Below are positions 33,658 through 43,096 of a stretch of 64,000 nucleotides of DNA, piece by piece. Origin of the DNA: Streptomyces sp. WMMC940 (GTDB taxonomy: Bacteria > Actinomycetota > Actinomycetes > Streptomycetales > Streptomycetaceae); NCBI RefSeq assembly GCF_027460265.1, contig NZ_JAPZBC010000001.1:1821001-1885000 (forward strand). The letters run 5' to 3'. The notes under the pieces were generated by a model. The model was given only the letters and a program-made list of their open reading frames with translations. It had not been told where the DNA came from and did no database searches. Position numbers and translations under genes: made by a program. Within the stretch, counting starts at the first letter, position 1, and each line of letters begins with the position of its first letter.

Positions 33658-34442
33658 CGCTCCGCTCCCTTCCGCCCGGTGGCGGTCGTCCGGCCCTGCC
33701 ACCAGAGCACGGCGGGCGCCGCGACGGCCGCGACGAGCACCGGCACTCCGGCGGGGAGCACCGGCAGCAGCCCGAGGCCGAGGACGACGGCGATGGCGGC
33801 GACCACTCGCTCGGTCGTCGAACGCAGCATCGGCGCCAGCAGGGCCAGGAAGACCGCGGGCCCCGCCGCGTCCAGTCCCCAGGCGTTCGTGTCCCCGATG
33901 GCCTCGGCGCCGAGCGCCCCGAGGAGTGTGGTGAGGTTCCACAGCACGTAGAGGGTGAGTCCGGTGACGGTGAAACCGATGCGGGCGGCGCGGCGGGTGG
34001 GCTGGGCCAGGGCCACCGCGGTGGTCTCGTCGATGACCCAGTGGGCGGCGAACGGCCGCACGGCGCGGCGCACCGCGAGGAGCTGGGAGAGCCGCAGGCC
34101 GTAGAAGGCGTTGCGGGTCCCGAGGAAGAAGGCGCCGGCTGCCGCGGTGAACGGGTTGCCGCCCGCGGCGAGCGCGCCGACCAGGGCGAACTGCGAGGCG
34201 CCGGTGAACACGAGCAGGCTGAGGACGCAGATCTGCAGGACGTCGAGTCCCGCGCCCGCGGCCGTCACACCGAACGCGAAGCCGGACAGGCCGACGGCGA
34301 CGCCCACGCCGAGGGCGTCCCGTACGACGGCGAAGTCGGCCTTCAGCGGTACGTCCGCGGTCGTCCGCGGTCCGGACCCACCGGCCGCGGCGAGCGGTTC
34401 GCCGTCTATGGGTATTTCTGCTGACGCTGTCTGTTCTGGCAC
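33654..34442 (-). CDS. azlC: Branched-chain amino acid exporter large subunit AzlC
   Basis: The 262-residue product has a disordered N-terminal 35 residues, then AzlC helices with GVAVGLSGFAFGVTAAGAGLD, VFTGASQFALVGAL, FFLGTRNAFYGLRL and HWVIDETTAVAL, all family motifs. The GTG at 34442 has no ribosome site; a TACCGT hexamer ends seven bases before it, so the transcript may be leaderless. An AraC regulator gene lies immediately upstream on the same strand, a common arrangement for azlCD. Confidence 0.9.
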   Translation of the reverse strand: MPEQTASAEIPIDGEPLAAAGGSGPRTTADVPLKADFAVVRDALGVGVAVGLSGFAFGVTAAGAGLDVLQICVLSLLVFTGASQFALVGALAAGGNPFTAAAGAFFLGTRNAFYGLRLSQLLAVRRAVRPFAAHWVIDETTAVALAQPTRRAARIGFTVTGLTLYVLWNLTTLLGALGAEAIGDTNAWGLDAAGPAVFLALLAPMLRSTTERVVAAIAVVLGLGLLPVLPAGVPVLVAAVAAPAVLWWQGRTTATGRKGAER

Positions 34443-34606
34443 GTCAGGGACGGTACGGGACCGGACGGTTCGAGGTCTTGTACGTTCTTGCGCCCGCCCC
34501 CTCGTTCCCCGCGCGACCTCCGTGCCCGCGCACCGCGTCCCGTGCCCGCCGACGCAGCCCGTGCGCGGCGCGATGCCCGGCCGCTCGTCCCTCGGGGGGA
34601 CCGGCC

Positions 34607-35440
34607 TCAACGCCGCCCGCCGACGCCCCGTCCCCGCTGGTAGGCGCCTGGGGGCACCCCGACGATCCGGGTGAAGTGCCGGTTGAGGTGCGGCTGATCG
34701 GCGAACCCGACGGCGGCGGCCGCCTGCGCCGGGGGCGCGCCCATGTCCAGCAGCCGGCGGGCCCGACGGACGCGGGCGTCGGTGAGCCAGGTGTGCGGTG
34801 GCATTCCGTAGCGGTCGCGGAAGGCCCGCAGCAGGGCGAAGGGGCTGGTGCCCAGCTCCGCGGCGAGGGTCTGGAGCGTGGGCGGGTCGTCCATCCGCTC
34901 CTCCAGCACCGCCCGGGCGCGTGCCGCGTCGCGGGCGCCCGCCGTGAGCGGTTCGCGCGCCGGAAGGCTGCTCCCGTGGTTCCGCAGCAGCCGCGCCACC
35001 ATGATCCGCAGCACGCTGTCGGCGGCGAGCGCATTGCCTTCCTCGGCCGCGCGATGGACCTCGCGGATCAGCCGGGCCGCCTGCTCGTCGACCACGTCGG
35101 ACTCCTCGAAGCCGGCGGTGCCCCTGATCGTCGTCGTCTCCGCCGCTATCTCCGCCACCACCCGGGACGACGGGTAGAGCGTCGAGTACACCCAGCCCTC
35201 CGCCACTCCGGCCCTGGCGGTGTGCGGAACCTCCGGATTGATCATCACGACCGTGCCGGGCCCTGCGTGCACCACGCCGCCCGGGAGCCCGACCTCCTCC
35301 ACACCGCGCGTGATGGTCGCGAAGACGTATCCCTCGTGGCTGTGGCGGGGGAAGGTGTGCCGTACGTAGCGGGCCCGGAGCAGATCGATTCCCGGCAGCC
35401 GCTCGTGCTGCCAGTACCGCGCCCACTCGCCCTCGGCCAT
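34607..35440 (-). CDS. AraC-family regulator of azlCD
   Basis: The 277-residue protein has an N-terminal cupin sensor domain (about 20-110; FPRHSHEGYVFATITRGVEEV) and a C-terminal double HTH of the AraC type (about 175-270) with PPTLQTLAAELGTSPFALLRAFRDRYGMPPHTWLTDARV and VGFADQPHLNRHFTRIVGVPPGAYQ. The azlC start is 165 bases downstream. It is divergent from lhr with only a 56-base gap. A CTGACA hexamer with a 17-base spacer to GAATGT precedes the ATG. Confidence 0.88.
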   Translation of the reverse strand: MAEGEWARYWQHERLPGIDLLRARYVRHTFPRHSHEGYVFATITRGVEEVGLPGGVVHAGPGTVVMINPEVPHTARAGVAEGWVYSTLYPSSRVVAEIAAETTTIRGTAGFEESDVVDEQAARLIREVHRAAEEGNALAADSVLRIMVARLLRNHGSSLPAREPLTAGARDAARARAVLEERMDDPPTLQTLAAELGTSPFALLRAFRDRYGMPPHTWLTDARVRRARRLLDMGAPPAQAAAAVGFADQPHLNRHFTRIVGVPPGAYQRGRGVGGRR

Positions 35441-35496
35441 GTCGACATTCTCGCAGGTCCGGGCGCTTGTCAGTGGGGCGGTGCACGATGGGTGTC

Positions 35497-38400
35497 ATGG
35501 TCGGCAGTGCACTCGACAGCTTCGCCCCCGCGACCCGCGGCTGGTTCAGGGCGGCTTTCAGCGCGCCCACCGCGGCCCAGGAGGGCGCGTGGCGGGCGAT
35601 CGGCCGCGGCTCGGACGTGCTGGTCGTCGCCCCGACCGGCTCCGGGAAGACCCTCGCAGCGTTCCTGGCCGCCCTCGACGGTCTGACGTCCGCCCCGCCT
35701 CCGGCGGACGTGAGGAAGCGCTGCCGCGTGCTGTACGTGTCACCGCTGAAGGCCCTCGCGGTCGACGTCGAGCGCAATCTCCGCAGCCCGCTGACGGGCA
35801 TCCGGCAGGAGGCCGTGCGGCTCGGGCTGCCCGAGCCCGAGGTGCGTGTGGGCATCCGGTCCGGTGACACACCCGCGGCCGAGCGGCGGGCGCTGGCGAC
35901 CCGTCCGCCGGACATCCTGATCACCACCCCAGAGTCGCTGTTCCTGATGCTCACGTCCTCCACCCGCGAGGCGCTGAGCGGCATCGAGACGGTGATCGTG
36001 GACGAGGTGCACGCGGTCGCGGGCACCAAGCGCGGCGCGCACCTCGCGCTGTCCCTGGAGCGGCTGGACGAGGTCCTGTCCCGGCCGGCCCGACGGATCG
36101 GCCTCTCGGCGACCGTCCGGCCGGTGGACGAGGTGGCGCGCTATCTGTCGCCGCGGCGCAGGGCGGAGATCGTCCAGCCGCCGTCCGGCAAGGAGTTCGA
36201 CCTGTCCGTCGTCGTCCCGGTCGAGGACATGGGCGAGCTCGGCGGTTCCCCGGCCTCCGAGCCGGACGGCCCCGGCGAGAAGCCGTCGATCTGGCCGCAG
36301 GTGGAGGAGCGGATCGCCGATCTGGTGCAGGCGCACCGCTCGACGATCGTCTTCGCGAACTCCCGCCGTCTCGCGGAGCGGCTGTGCAACCGGCTCAATG
36401 AGATCGCGTACGAGCGGACCGTGGGAGAGCCGCTGCCCGAGGGCGCCCCGCCGGCGGAGCTCATGGCCCAGTCCGGAGCGGCGCAGGGCGCGCCGCCGCT
36501 GCTCGCCCGCGCGCACCACGGTTCGGTCTCCAAGGAGCAGCGCGCTCTCGTCGAGGAGGACCTGAAGGCGGGCCGGCTCCCCGCCGTCGTCGCGACGTCC
36601 AGCCTGGAGCTGGGCATCGACATGGGCGCGGTGGACCTGGTCGTCCAGGTCGAGTCCCCGCCGTCGGTCGCCTCCGGTCTGCAGCGGGTCGGCCGCGCCG
36701 GGCACCAGGTGGGCGCGGTCTCCACGGGCGTCGTCTTCCCCAAGTACCGGGGAGATCTGGTCCAGGCGGCCGTCGTCACCGAGCGCATGCGCACGGGTTC
36801 GATCGAGTCGCTCCGCATCCCGGCCAATCCGCTGGACGTGCTGGCCCAGCAGCTGGTCGCCATGGTCGCCCTCGACACCTGGCAGTTCGACGACCTGCTG
36901 GCCGTGGTGCGGCGCGCCGCCCCCTTCGCCTCGCTGCCGGAGTCGGCGTTCACGGCGGTGCTGGACATGCTGGCCGGGCGGTATCCGTCCGACGCGTTCG
37001 CGGAGCTGCGCCCCCGTGTGGTGTGGGACCGGGTCGCCGGGACGGTCACGGGGCGTCCCGGAGCCCAGCGGCTCGCCGTCACCTCCGGCGGCACGATCCC
37101 GGACCGCGGGCTGTTCGGCGTGTTCCTGGCCGGCGCGGACCCGAAGAAGGGCGGGGGCCGGGTCGGCGAGCTCGACGAGGAGATGGTGTACGAGTCCCGG
37201 GTCGGCGACGTCTTCACCCTGGGCACGACCTCCTGGCGGATCGAGGACATCACCCGCGACCGGGTGCTCGTCTCCCCCGCACCCGGAGTTCCCGGCCGGC
37301 TGCCGTTCTGGAAGGGCGACCAGCTGGGCCGGCCGCTCGAACTGGGCCGCGCGGTGGGCGCCTTCCTCCGCGAGGTCGGATCACTGCCCGAGGAAGACGC
37401 CCGGTTGCGGCTGATGACCGCCGGTCTCGACGAGTGGGCCGCCACCAACGTCCTCTCTTACCTCGACGAGCAGCGCCGGGCCTGCGGGCATGTGCCCGAC
37501 GACCGCACGATCGTCGTCGAGCGGTTCCGTGACGAGCTGGGCGACTGGCGGGTCGTGGTGCACTCGCCGTTCGGTGCCCAGGTCCACGCGCCCTGGGCGC
37601 TGGCGCTGGGCGCACGCCTCTCCGAGCGGTACGGCATGGACGCCCAGGTCATGCACGCGGACGACGGAATCGTGCTGCGGCTCCCCGACGCCGAGCTGAT
37701 GGGCCTGGACCTGCTGGACCAGGACCCGGTCCACCTCGACACCTCGTACGACGGTGAGCAGGCCCCGGTCGCCGCCGCCGACACCCTCTTCGACAAGGGC
37801 GAGGTCAGCCAGATCGTCACCGACCAGGTGGGCGGATCCGCGCTGTTCGCCTCCCGCTTCCGTGAGTGCGCGGCACGCGCCCTGCTGCTGCCTCGCCGCA
37901 GCCCCGGCAAGCGGACGCCCCTCTGGCAGCAGCGTCAGCGCGCGGCCCAGCTGCTCCAGGTGGCCAGTGAGTTCGGCTCGTTCCCGATCGTCCTCGAGGC
38001 CGTGCGGGAGTGCCTCCAGGACGTGTTCGACGTCCCCGGGCTCGAGGAGCTGATGGGCGACATCGAGGCACGCAAGGTGCGGCTGGTCGAAGTCACCACC
38101 CCAGAGCCGTCGCCCTTCGCCCGCTCCCTCCTCTTCGGCTATGTGGCCCAGTTCCTGTACGAGGGGGACTCACCGCTCGCAGAGCGCCGGGCCGCGGCAC
38201 TCTCCCTGGACTCCCGGCTGCTCGCCGAGCTGCTGGGCCGGGCGGAACTGCGCGAACTGCTCGACGCGGACGTCCTGGGCGAGCTGGAGCAGGAGCTCCA
38301 GTGGCTCACCGACGACCGCAGGATCAAGGACGTGGAGGGCGTCGCGGACCTGCTGCGGGTGCTCGGACCGCTCACGACCGAGGAGCTGACCGAGCGCGGT

Positions 38401-40119
38401 GCCGATCCGCACTGGCCCGGGGAACTCGCCGGGGCCCGCCGCGCCATCAGGGTACGGATCGCCGGCGTCGGCCACTGGGCGGCGATCGAGGACGCCGGAC
38501 GGCTCAGGGACGCACTGGGCACGGCGCTCCCGGTGGGCGTCCCCGAGGCGTTCACGGAACCGGTGAAGGATCCTCTCGGCGATCTGCTGGCCCGTTTCGC
38601 CCGCACACACGGGCCGTTCACCTCGTCGCAGGCAGCCGCACGGTTCGGGCTGGGCGCGGCCGTCACGGACGGGGGCCTGCAGCGGCTCGCAGCGGCCGGG
38701 CGGGTCGTCCAGGGCGAGTTCCATCCTTCGGGCATCGGTCAGGAGTGGTGCGACGCCGCGGTGCTGCGCCGGCTGCGGCGCCGCTCCCTCGCCGCGCTCC
38801 GCGAGGAGTTGGAGCCGGTGCCGCCCGCCGCGCTCGCGACGTTCCTGCCCCAGTGGCAGCACCTGGGGAACAACAGCCTGCGCGGCATCGACGGGCTGGC
38901 CCGTGCCGTCGAGCAGCTCCAGGGCGCCCCCGTGCCCGCCTCCGCGCTGGAGAAGCTGATCCTCCCGTCCCGGGTGGCCGGATACTCGCCGGGCATGCTC
39001 GACGAGCTGACCACGACGGGCGAGGTGGTGTGGGCCGGAGCCGGCGCGCTGCCGGGCAAGGACGGCTGGGTCTCGCTCTATCTCGCGGACGCCGCCCCGC
39101 TGCTGCTGCCGCAGCCCCACCCGCTGGAGCCGACGGCACTGCACGAGTCGGTGCTCTCGGCCCTCTCCGGCGGCTACGGCCTGTTCTTCCGCCAGATCAC
39201 GGACCGGGTGCGGGCGACGACGCATCCCGATGCCACGGACCCCCAGCTGGCAGACGCCCTGTGGGACCTGGCCTGGTCGGGCCGGCTCACCAACGACACC
39301 CTGGCGCCCCTGCGCTCGCTCCTGGGGTCCGGCCGGACGGCGGGTTCCACGGCACACCGCGCCCGCCGCACGGTGCCGCGCGGGCGGTACGGCTCGTTGA
39401 CGGCGGCTGCCAGGACCGCGTCGCGCAGTGGTCCGCCCACCGTCTCCGGACGCTGGTCCCTGCTTCCCGGGCAGGAGACCGACCCCACGCACCGCGCCCA
39501 CGCCCTGGCCCGTACGCTGCTGGACCGCCATGGCGTCGTCACCCGGGGCGCGGTCGCCGCCGAAGGTGTCGAGGGCGGATTCTCGGCGACGTACCGCATC
39601 CTGTCCGCCTTCGAGGACAGCGGGCAGGCTCGCCGCGGCTATGTGGTCGAAGGGCTCGGGGCCGCCCAGTTCGCGATGGACGGCGCGGTGGACCGGCTCA
39701 GGGCCGCGGCCGGCGCCCGCGAGCGTGCCGACGGGCACACCTCACCGCGTGCGGTGGTCCTGGCGGCCGCCGACCCGGCCAACGCCTACGGGGCGGCGCT
39801 GTCCTGGCCCGAGCCGCCCGACGGCGCGAGCCACAAACCGGGCCGCAAGGCCGGGTCGCTCGTCGTACTGGTCGACGGGGAGCTCACGCTCTACATGGAG
39901 CGCGGCGGGAAGACCTTGCTGTCCTGGCCCGCCGAGCCGGACGATCCGGCGCTCCGAGCGGCGGCGGAAGCGCTCGCGGAAGCGGGCAGGGCGGGGATGC
40001 TCGGCACGATCACGGTCGAGCGGATCAACGGCGCGGCGGCATTGACCTCGCCGCTCGCCCGCCCGTTGGAGGAGGCCGGCTTCCACGCCACCCCCCGCGG
40101 CCTGCGCGTTCGGGCCTGA
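35497..40119 (+). CDS. lhr: Large superfamily 2 helicase Lhr
   Basis: Lhr is a very large DNA helicase of about 1,500 residues in actinobacteria that unwinds RNA:DNA hybrids and is linked to mitomycin C and repair responses. The 1,540-residue product has Walker A APTGSGKT (45-52), DEVH (169-172), motif III LSATV, motif V SLELGIDMGAVDLVVQ and motif VI LQRVGRAGHQ. The remaining 900 residues are the Lhr-CTD, winged-helix and beta-barrel regions. Start: the ATG at 35497 is used; an ATG at 35488 (GGGGCGG seven bases upstream) is an alternative. It is next to a Nei-type glycosylase gene. Confidence 0.93.
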   Translation: MVGSALDSFAPATRGWFRAAFSAPTAAQEGAWRAIGRGSDVLVVAPTGSGKTLAAFLAALDGLTSAPPPADVRKRCRVLYVSPLKALAVDVERNLRSPLTGIRQEAVRLGLPEPEVRVGIRSGDTPAAERRALATRPPDILITTPESLFLMLTSSTREALSGIETVIVDEVHAVAGTKRGAHLALSLERLDEVLSRPARRIGLSATVRPVDEVARYLSPRRRAEIVQPPSGKEFDLSVVVPVEDMGELGGSPASEPDGPGEKPSIWPQVEERIADLVQAHRSTIVFANSRRLAERLCNRLNEIAYERTVGEPLPEGAPPAELMAQSGAAQGAPPLLARAHHGSVSKEQRALVEEDLKAGRLPAVVATSSLELGIDMGAVDLVVQVESPPSVASGLQRVGRAGHQVGAVSTGVVFPKYRGDLVQAAVVTERMRTGSIESLRIPANPLDVLAQQLVAMVALDTWQFDDLLAVVRRAAPFASLPESAFTAVLDMLAGRYPSDAFAELRPRVVWDRVAGTVTGRPGAQRLAVTSGGTIPDRGLFGVFLAGADPKKGGGRVGELDEEMVYESRVGDVFTLGTTSWRIEDITRDRVLVSPAPGVPGRLPFWKGDQLGRPLELGRAVGAFLREVGSLPEEDARLRLMTAGLDEWAATNVLSYLDEQRRACGHVPDDRTIVVERFRDELGDWRVVVHSPFGAQVHAPWALALGARLSERYGMDAQVMHADDGIVLRLPDAELMGLDLLDQDPVHLDTSYDGEQAPVAAADTLFDKGEVSQIVTDQVGGSALFASRFRECAARALLLPRRSPGKRTPLWQQRQRAAQLLQVASEFGSFPIVLEAVRECLQDVFDVPGLEELMGDIEARKVRLVEVTTPEPSPFARSLLFGYVAQFLYEGDSPLAERRAAALSLDSRLLAELLGRAELRELLDADVLGELEQELQWLTDDRRIKDVEGVADLLRVLGPLTTEELTERGADPHWPGELAGARRAIRVRIAGVGHWAAIEDAGRLRDALGTALPVGVPEAFTEPVKDPLGDLLARFARTHGPFTSSQAAARFGLGAAVTDGGLQRLAAAGRVVQGEFHPSGIGQEWCDAAVLRRLRRRSLAALREELEPVPPAALATFLPQWQHLGNNSLRGIDGLARAVEQLQGAPVPASALEKLILPSRVAGYSPGMLDELTTTGEVVWAGAGALPGKDGWVSLYLADAAPLLLPQPHPLEPTALHESVLSALSGGYGLFFRQITDRVRATTHPDATDPQLADALWDLAWSGRLTNDTLAPLRSLLGSGRTAGSTAHRARRTVPRGRYGSLTAAARTASRSGPPTVSGRWSLLPGQETDPTHRAHALARTLLDRHGVVTRGAVAAEGVEGGFSATYRILSAFEDSGQARRGYVVEGLGAAQFAMDGAVDRLRAAAGARERADGHTSPRAVVLAAADPANAYGAALSWPEPPDGASHKPGRKAGSLVVLVDGELTLYMERGGKTLLSWPAEPDDPALRAAAEALAEAGRAGMLGTITVERINGAAALTSPLARPLEEAGFHATPRGLRVRA

Positions 40120-40361
40120 CGCCGGATACGGACGCCGCGGCGGACCGGGCGGTCACGGCCGCCTGCACCAGGAGCGGCTCCGGCCTGTGCGTGAAGGGCG
40201 GCCGGGGGCGGACGGACCCGCCCCGCTCCCCCGCCGGCGTTCACCGTGCATGCGCGCGACGAGAGCGCCCGGCCCTGCGCCGCCCCGGCCGGGCGGCCGG
40301 GACGAGCACCGGACCGCGATGCCGCGGCCTCGCCATGACCGCCGTCGCGCATCATGGAGGC

Positions 40362-41195
40362 ATGCCCGAAGGAGACACCGTCTGGCTGACCGCACGGAAG
40401 CTGCACGCCGCCCTGGCCGGACGGACGCTGACCCTCTCCGACCTCAGGGTGCCCCGGTTCGCCACCGCCGACCTCACCGGCCGGGAGGTGCTGGACGTCA
40501 CGGCCCGGGGCAAGCATCTGCTCACACGCATCGAGGGCGGACTCACCCTCCACTCCCACCTGCGAATGGACGGCTCCTGGCGGGTCTTCGCCGCAGGCGA
40601 GCGCTGGCGCGGGGGCCCGAACCACCAGATCCGGGCCGTCCTGGGCAATGCCGACCGCACGGCCGTCGGCTACCGCCTTCCCGTGCTGGAACTGCTGCGC
40701 ACACGGGACGAGGACCGGGCCGTGGGACATCTCGGCCCGGATCTCCTGGGCTCCGACTGGGATCCGGAGACGGCCGTCCGCAACCTGCTCGCCGACCCCG
40801 CGCGCCCGATCGGCGAGGCGCTGCTCGACCAGCGCAATCTCGCGGGAATCGGCAACGTCTACAAGTCCGAACTGGCCTTCCTCGCCCGGGTCACTCCGTG
40901 GCTCCCGATCGGCGACCTGCCCTCGGGCGTTCCCGAGCGCCTCGTCGCCACGGCCCGGCGGCTGATGGAACTCAACAAGGACACGTTCGACCGGCGCACC
41001 ACGCCCGGTGGAAACGCCGGCGGTCCCGGGGACGACCGGCGCCGGAGCCCGCTGCGTCCCGGCGGGCAGCACCTGTTCGTGTACGGGCGCCGAGGCCACC
41101 CGTGTCTGCGCTGCGGTACCGCGATCCGCGGAGCCGGCCGGGACGACCGGGTCTCGTACTGGTGCCCGGGCTGCCAGTCCGGGCCCGCACCCTGA
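40362..41195 (+). CDS. Formamidopyrimidine-DNA glycosylase family enzyme (Nei-type)
   Basis: The 277-residue enzyme is a bifunctional DNA glycosylase/AP lyase. The catalytic Pro2-Glu3 is in the start MPEGDTVWLT, which fixes the ATG at 40362, since the mature N-terminus must be Pro. LRMDGSW (H2TH region earlier), DQRNLAGIGNVYKSE and a C-terminal zinc finger with the CxxC pairs in CLRCG and CPGC are visible. Pattern MPEGD without a following PE typical of MutM suggests the Nei2-like actinobacterial group. It is 242 bases after lhr; that gap has no gene. Together with lhr it may form a repair cluster. Confidence 0.9.
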   Translation: MPEGDTVWLTARKLHAALAGRTLTLSDLRVPRFATADLTGREVLDVTARGKHLLTRIEGGLTLHSHLRMDGSWRVFAAGERWRGGPNHQIRAVLGNADRTAVGYRLPVLELLRTRDEDRAVGHLGPDLLGSDWDPETAVRNLLADPARPIGEALLDQRNLAGIGNVYKSELAFLARVTPWLPIGDLPSGVPERLVATARRLMELNKDTFDRRTTPGGNAGGPGDDRRRSPLRPGGQHLFVYGRRGHPCLRCGTAIRGAGRDDRVSYWCPGCQSGPAP

Positions 41196-41291
41196 CGGCC
41201 CGCCACCACCCTCACGTCCGACGCCCCGCCGCGTGGACGCCGGCCCCACCCCGAACGCCTCCGCACACGCGATCCCGCACCGGACCAGGAA

Positions 41292-41321
41292 TTGACGGAT
41301 CGTCAGGAGCGGTCGTACCGT
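41292..41321 (+). promoter_or_regulatory. Promoter TTGACG-18-TACCGT with palindromic -35 region, leaderless SDR gene
   Basis: TTGACG (41292-41297) and TACCGT (41316-41321) are separated by 18 bases and TACCGT ends six bases before the SDR ATG at 41328. No ribosome site is present between. The -35 lies in TGACG-GAT-CGTCA, a short palindrome that could bind a repressor such as a TetR-family protein; none is encoded nearby. Confidence 0.65.
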
Positions 41322-41327
41322 CCCGGC

Positions 41328-42104
41328 ATGCCCGTCACCGCGTACGACCTCACCGGCCGCACCGCGTTCGTCACCGGCGCGGCGAGCGGCATCGGCCGCG
41401 CCACCTCCGTTCTGCTCGCCGAGGCGGGCGCCACCGTGCACTGCGCGGACGTGGCCGAGAAGGACCTCGCGCAGACCCTGACGACGATCGAGGACGCGGG
41501 CGGCACGGCGCACCCCCATCTCGTCGACGTGAGCGACCGCGCCGCGCTCGACGCGGCGATGACGGCCGCCGTGTCGGCCTCCGGACCGCCGCGCGTTCTG
41601 GCCGCCGTCGCCGGCATCATGCACTCCAGCCCGGTCCTGGAGACCAGGGAAGAGGACCTCGACCGGGTCCTCGCGGTCAACTTCAAGGGCGTTCTGTACG
41701 CCTGCCAGGCCGCCGCCCGCTCGATGATCGACGCCGGCGTACCCGGTTCGATCATCACCATGGCATCCGGCGCGGTCGACGCCGCGAATCCGGGTCTGCT
41801 CTGCTACAGCGCCGCCAAGGCGGCCGTCGTCCAGCTCACCAAGACCCTGGCCGCGGAACTCGGCAGGCATGCGATCCGGGTCAACGCCGTCGCACCGGGC
41901 TGGGTTCGCACCCCCATGACGGACCGCCATGACGCGGAGTCGCAGCGGCGGGCGGAGGCGGCCATGGCCAGGATCTCACCGCTCGGCCGGGTCGGTGAGC
42001 CCGCGGACGTCGCCCATGCGGTGCTGCACCTCGCCTCCGACGCGTCGTCGTTCACGACGGGCCAGATCCTCCGGCCGAACGGGGGCGTCGCGATGCCGTG
42101 GTAG
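41328..42104 (+). CDS. Short-chain dehydrogenase/reductase
   Basis: The 258-residue product is a classical SDR: cofactor motif TGAASGIG (16-23), an NAG-like catalytic-support position replaced by AVAG, and Tyr160-x3-Lys164 in YSAAK. The ending PGWVRTPMT and GRVGEPADVAHAVLHLASDASSFTTGQILRPNGG is typical of 3-oxoacyl-ACP reductase-like members. The substrate is unknown. It is transcribed alone from a leaderless-type promoter. Its 3' end overlaps the last 53 bases of the small convergent gene at 42052-42306. Confidence 0.9.
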   Translation: MPVTAYDLTGRTAFVTGAASGIGRATSVLLAEAGATVHCADVAEKDLAQTLTTIEDAGGTAHPHLVDVSDRAALDAAMTAAVSASGPPRVLAAVAGIMHSSPVLETREEDLDRVLAVNFKGVLYACQAAARSMIDAGVPGSIITMASGAVDAANPGLLCYSAAKAAVVQLTKTLAAELGRHAIRVNAVAPGWVRTPMTDRHDAESQRRAEAAMARISPLGRVGEPADVAHAVLHLASDASSFTTGQILRPNGGVAMPW

Positions 42105-42306
42105 CCGTGGTCGTTCCCCCGGCCCTACCGGCGTCCCCGGACCGCGACGCAACATGCACCGGCAACAGGCTGAGCCCCCACCCGCCTGCCGCCACTGCCC
42201 CCTCGACGAGTCCCGCATGCTCCGGCACCAGCGCCAGCCGCAGCACGGCCCACCACCACAGAGCGCCCAGTGCGAGCGCCGGCAGCAGGACCCATCGCCT
42301 CACCAT
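42052..42306 (-). CDS. Small membrane protein, antisense-overlapping the SDR 3' end
   Basis: The 84-residue product begins MVRRWVLLPALALGALWWWAV after a strong GGAGGAGG site eight bases before the ATG. It has two hydrophobic stretches (WVLLPALALGALWWWAVLRLALV; LVEGAVAAGGWGLSLLPVHV) and a polar tail. Its last 53 bases overlap the end of the convergent SDR gene. Function unknown. Confidence 0.6.
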   Translation of the reverse strand: MVRRWVLLPALALGALWWWAVLRLALVPEHAGLVEGAVAAGGWGLSLLPVHVASRSGDAGRAGGTTTATTASRRPRSAGGSGPS

Positions 42307-42477
42307 GGCCGCCTCCTCCGGTCGACGCTAGACCGGACCGATCACGCGGCGGGAGGGCGCACCGGTTGCACACCCGGCGCGCCCGCAGCGTATGCGCCAG
42401 GCGCCCCAGGGGTTCGTGCTCCGGGCCGTGCGCCCGCGCATCCATCCCCTTGTGGTGATGTCCGGTCCGGCCGCGGC

Positions 42478-42495
42478 CCCGGAGGAGGCTCCGGG
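42478..42495 (-). terminator. Hairpin after dps
   Basis: CCCGGAG and CTCCGGG pair around a GAGG loop 12 bases past the dps stop on the minus strand. Confidence 0.6.
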
Positions 42496-42506
42496 TATGC
42501 CCACGG

Positions 42507-42977
42507 CTAGACGCTCTCCGCCTGGAACATCCACGCGTGCTTCTCGAGGTCGGCCGTGAGCGAGATGAGGATGTCCTGGCTCACCGGATCCGGCTCGTCC
42601 GTGGCCTGGATGCGCTCACGCATCCGTTCGATCACCGCGGTCAGCGACTTCACCATGGTGCTGACCACGTCGGTGTCCTGGATCCAGCCGTCCGGGACCT
42701 TGCCGATGGCACTGGCCGAGGCGACGGTCGAGGCGCGGCCGTCGGGCGCGACACCGATGGCGGAGGCGCGCTCGGCCACGACGTCGGAGTGCTGCCGCGC
42801 CGTGGCGACGACCTCGTCCAGCTGGAGGTGAACCGAGCGGAATCGGGGCCCGACGACGTTCCAGTGCACCTGCTTGGCCACGAGCCCCAGATCGATCAGA
42901 TCGACCAGCGCGCCCTGCAGGGCCTCACCGGTGATCTTGCGCGCGTCCTCGGGCAGCAGGCTCTTCACCGCAGACAT
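42507..42977 (-). CDS. Dps-family ferritin-like DNA-protecting protein (DpsC-like)
   Basis: Dps dodecamers oxidise and store iron and condense DNA under stress and during development. The 156-residue four-helix protein has the family signature KQVHWNVVGPRFRSVHLQLDEVV with the ferroxidase His and Asp, and DVVAERASAIG. It lacks a long basic N-terminal DNA-binding tail. S. coelicolor has three Dps proteins; DpsC lies at this position, as I recall. The ATG at 42977 has GGAGGTC seven bases upstream. It is followed by a short hairpin. Confidence 0.9.
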   Translation of the reverse strand: MSAVKSLLPEDARKITGEALQGALVDLIDLGLVAKQVHWNVVGPRFRSVHLQLDEVVATARQHSDVVAERASAIGVAPDGRASTVASASAIGKVPDGWIQDTDVVSTMVKSLTAVIERMRERIQATDEPDPVSQDILISLTADLEKHAWMFQAESV

Positions 42978-43052
42978 AGTGACCTCCGTTCGGTGACACC
43001 GCTCTCCACCATGACACACATGGCACAAAACGGTCATTCGGGGGATAAAAGA

Positions 43053-43084
43053 AGCCCCGGTCGGGTACCCACCCGACCGGGGCT
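43053..43084 (-). terminator. Rho-independent terminator after clgR
   Basis: A perfect 14-bp stem (AGCCCCGGTCGGGT with its complement) and a 4-base loop is followed on the minus strand by TTCTTTTAT. This is one of the few U-rich intrinsic terminators in the window. It lies 12 bases past the clgR stop. Confidence 0.9.
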
Positions 43085-43096
43085 CACACGTGGAAA

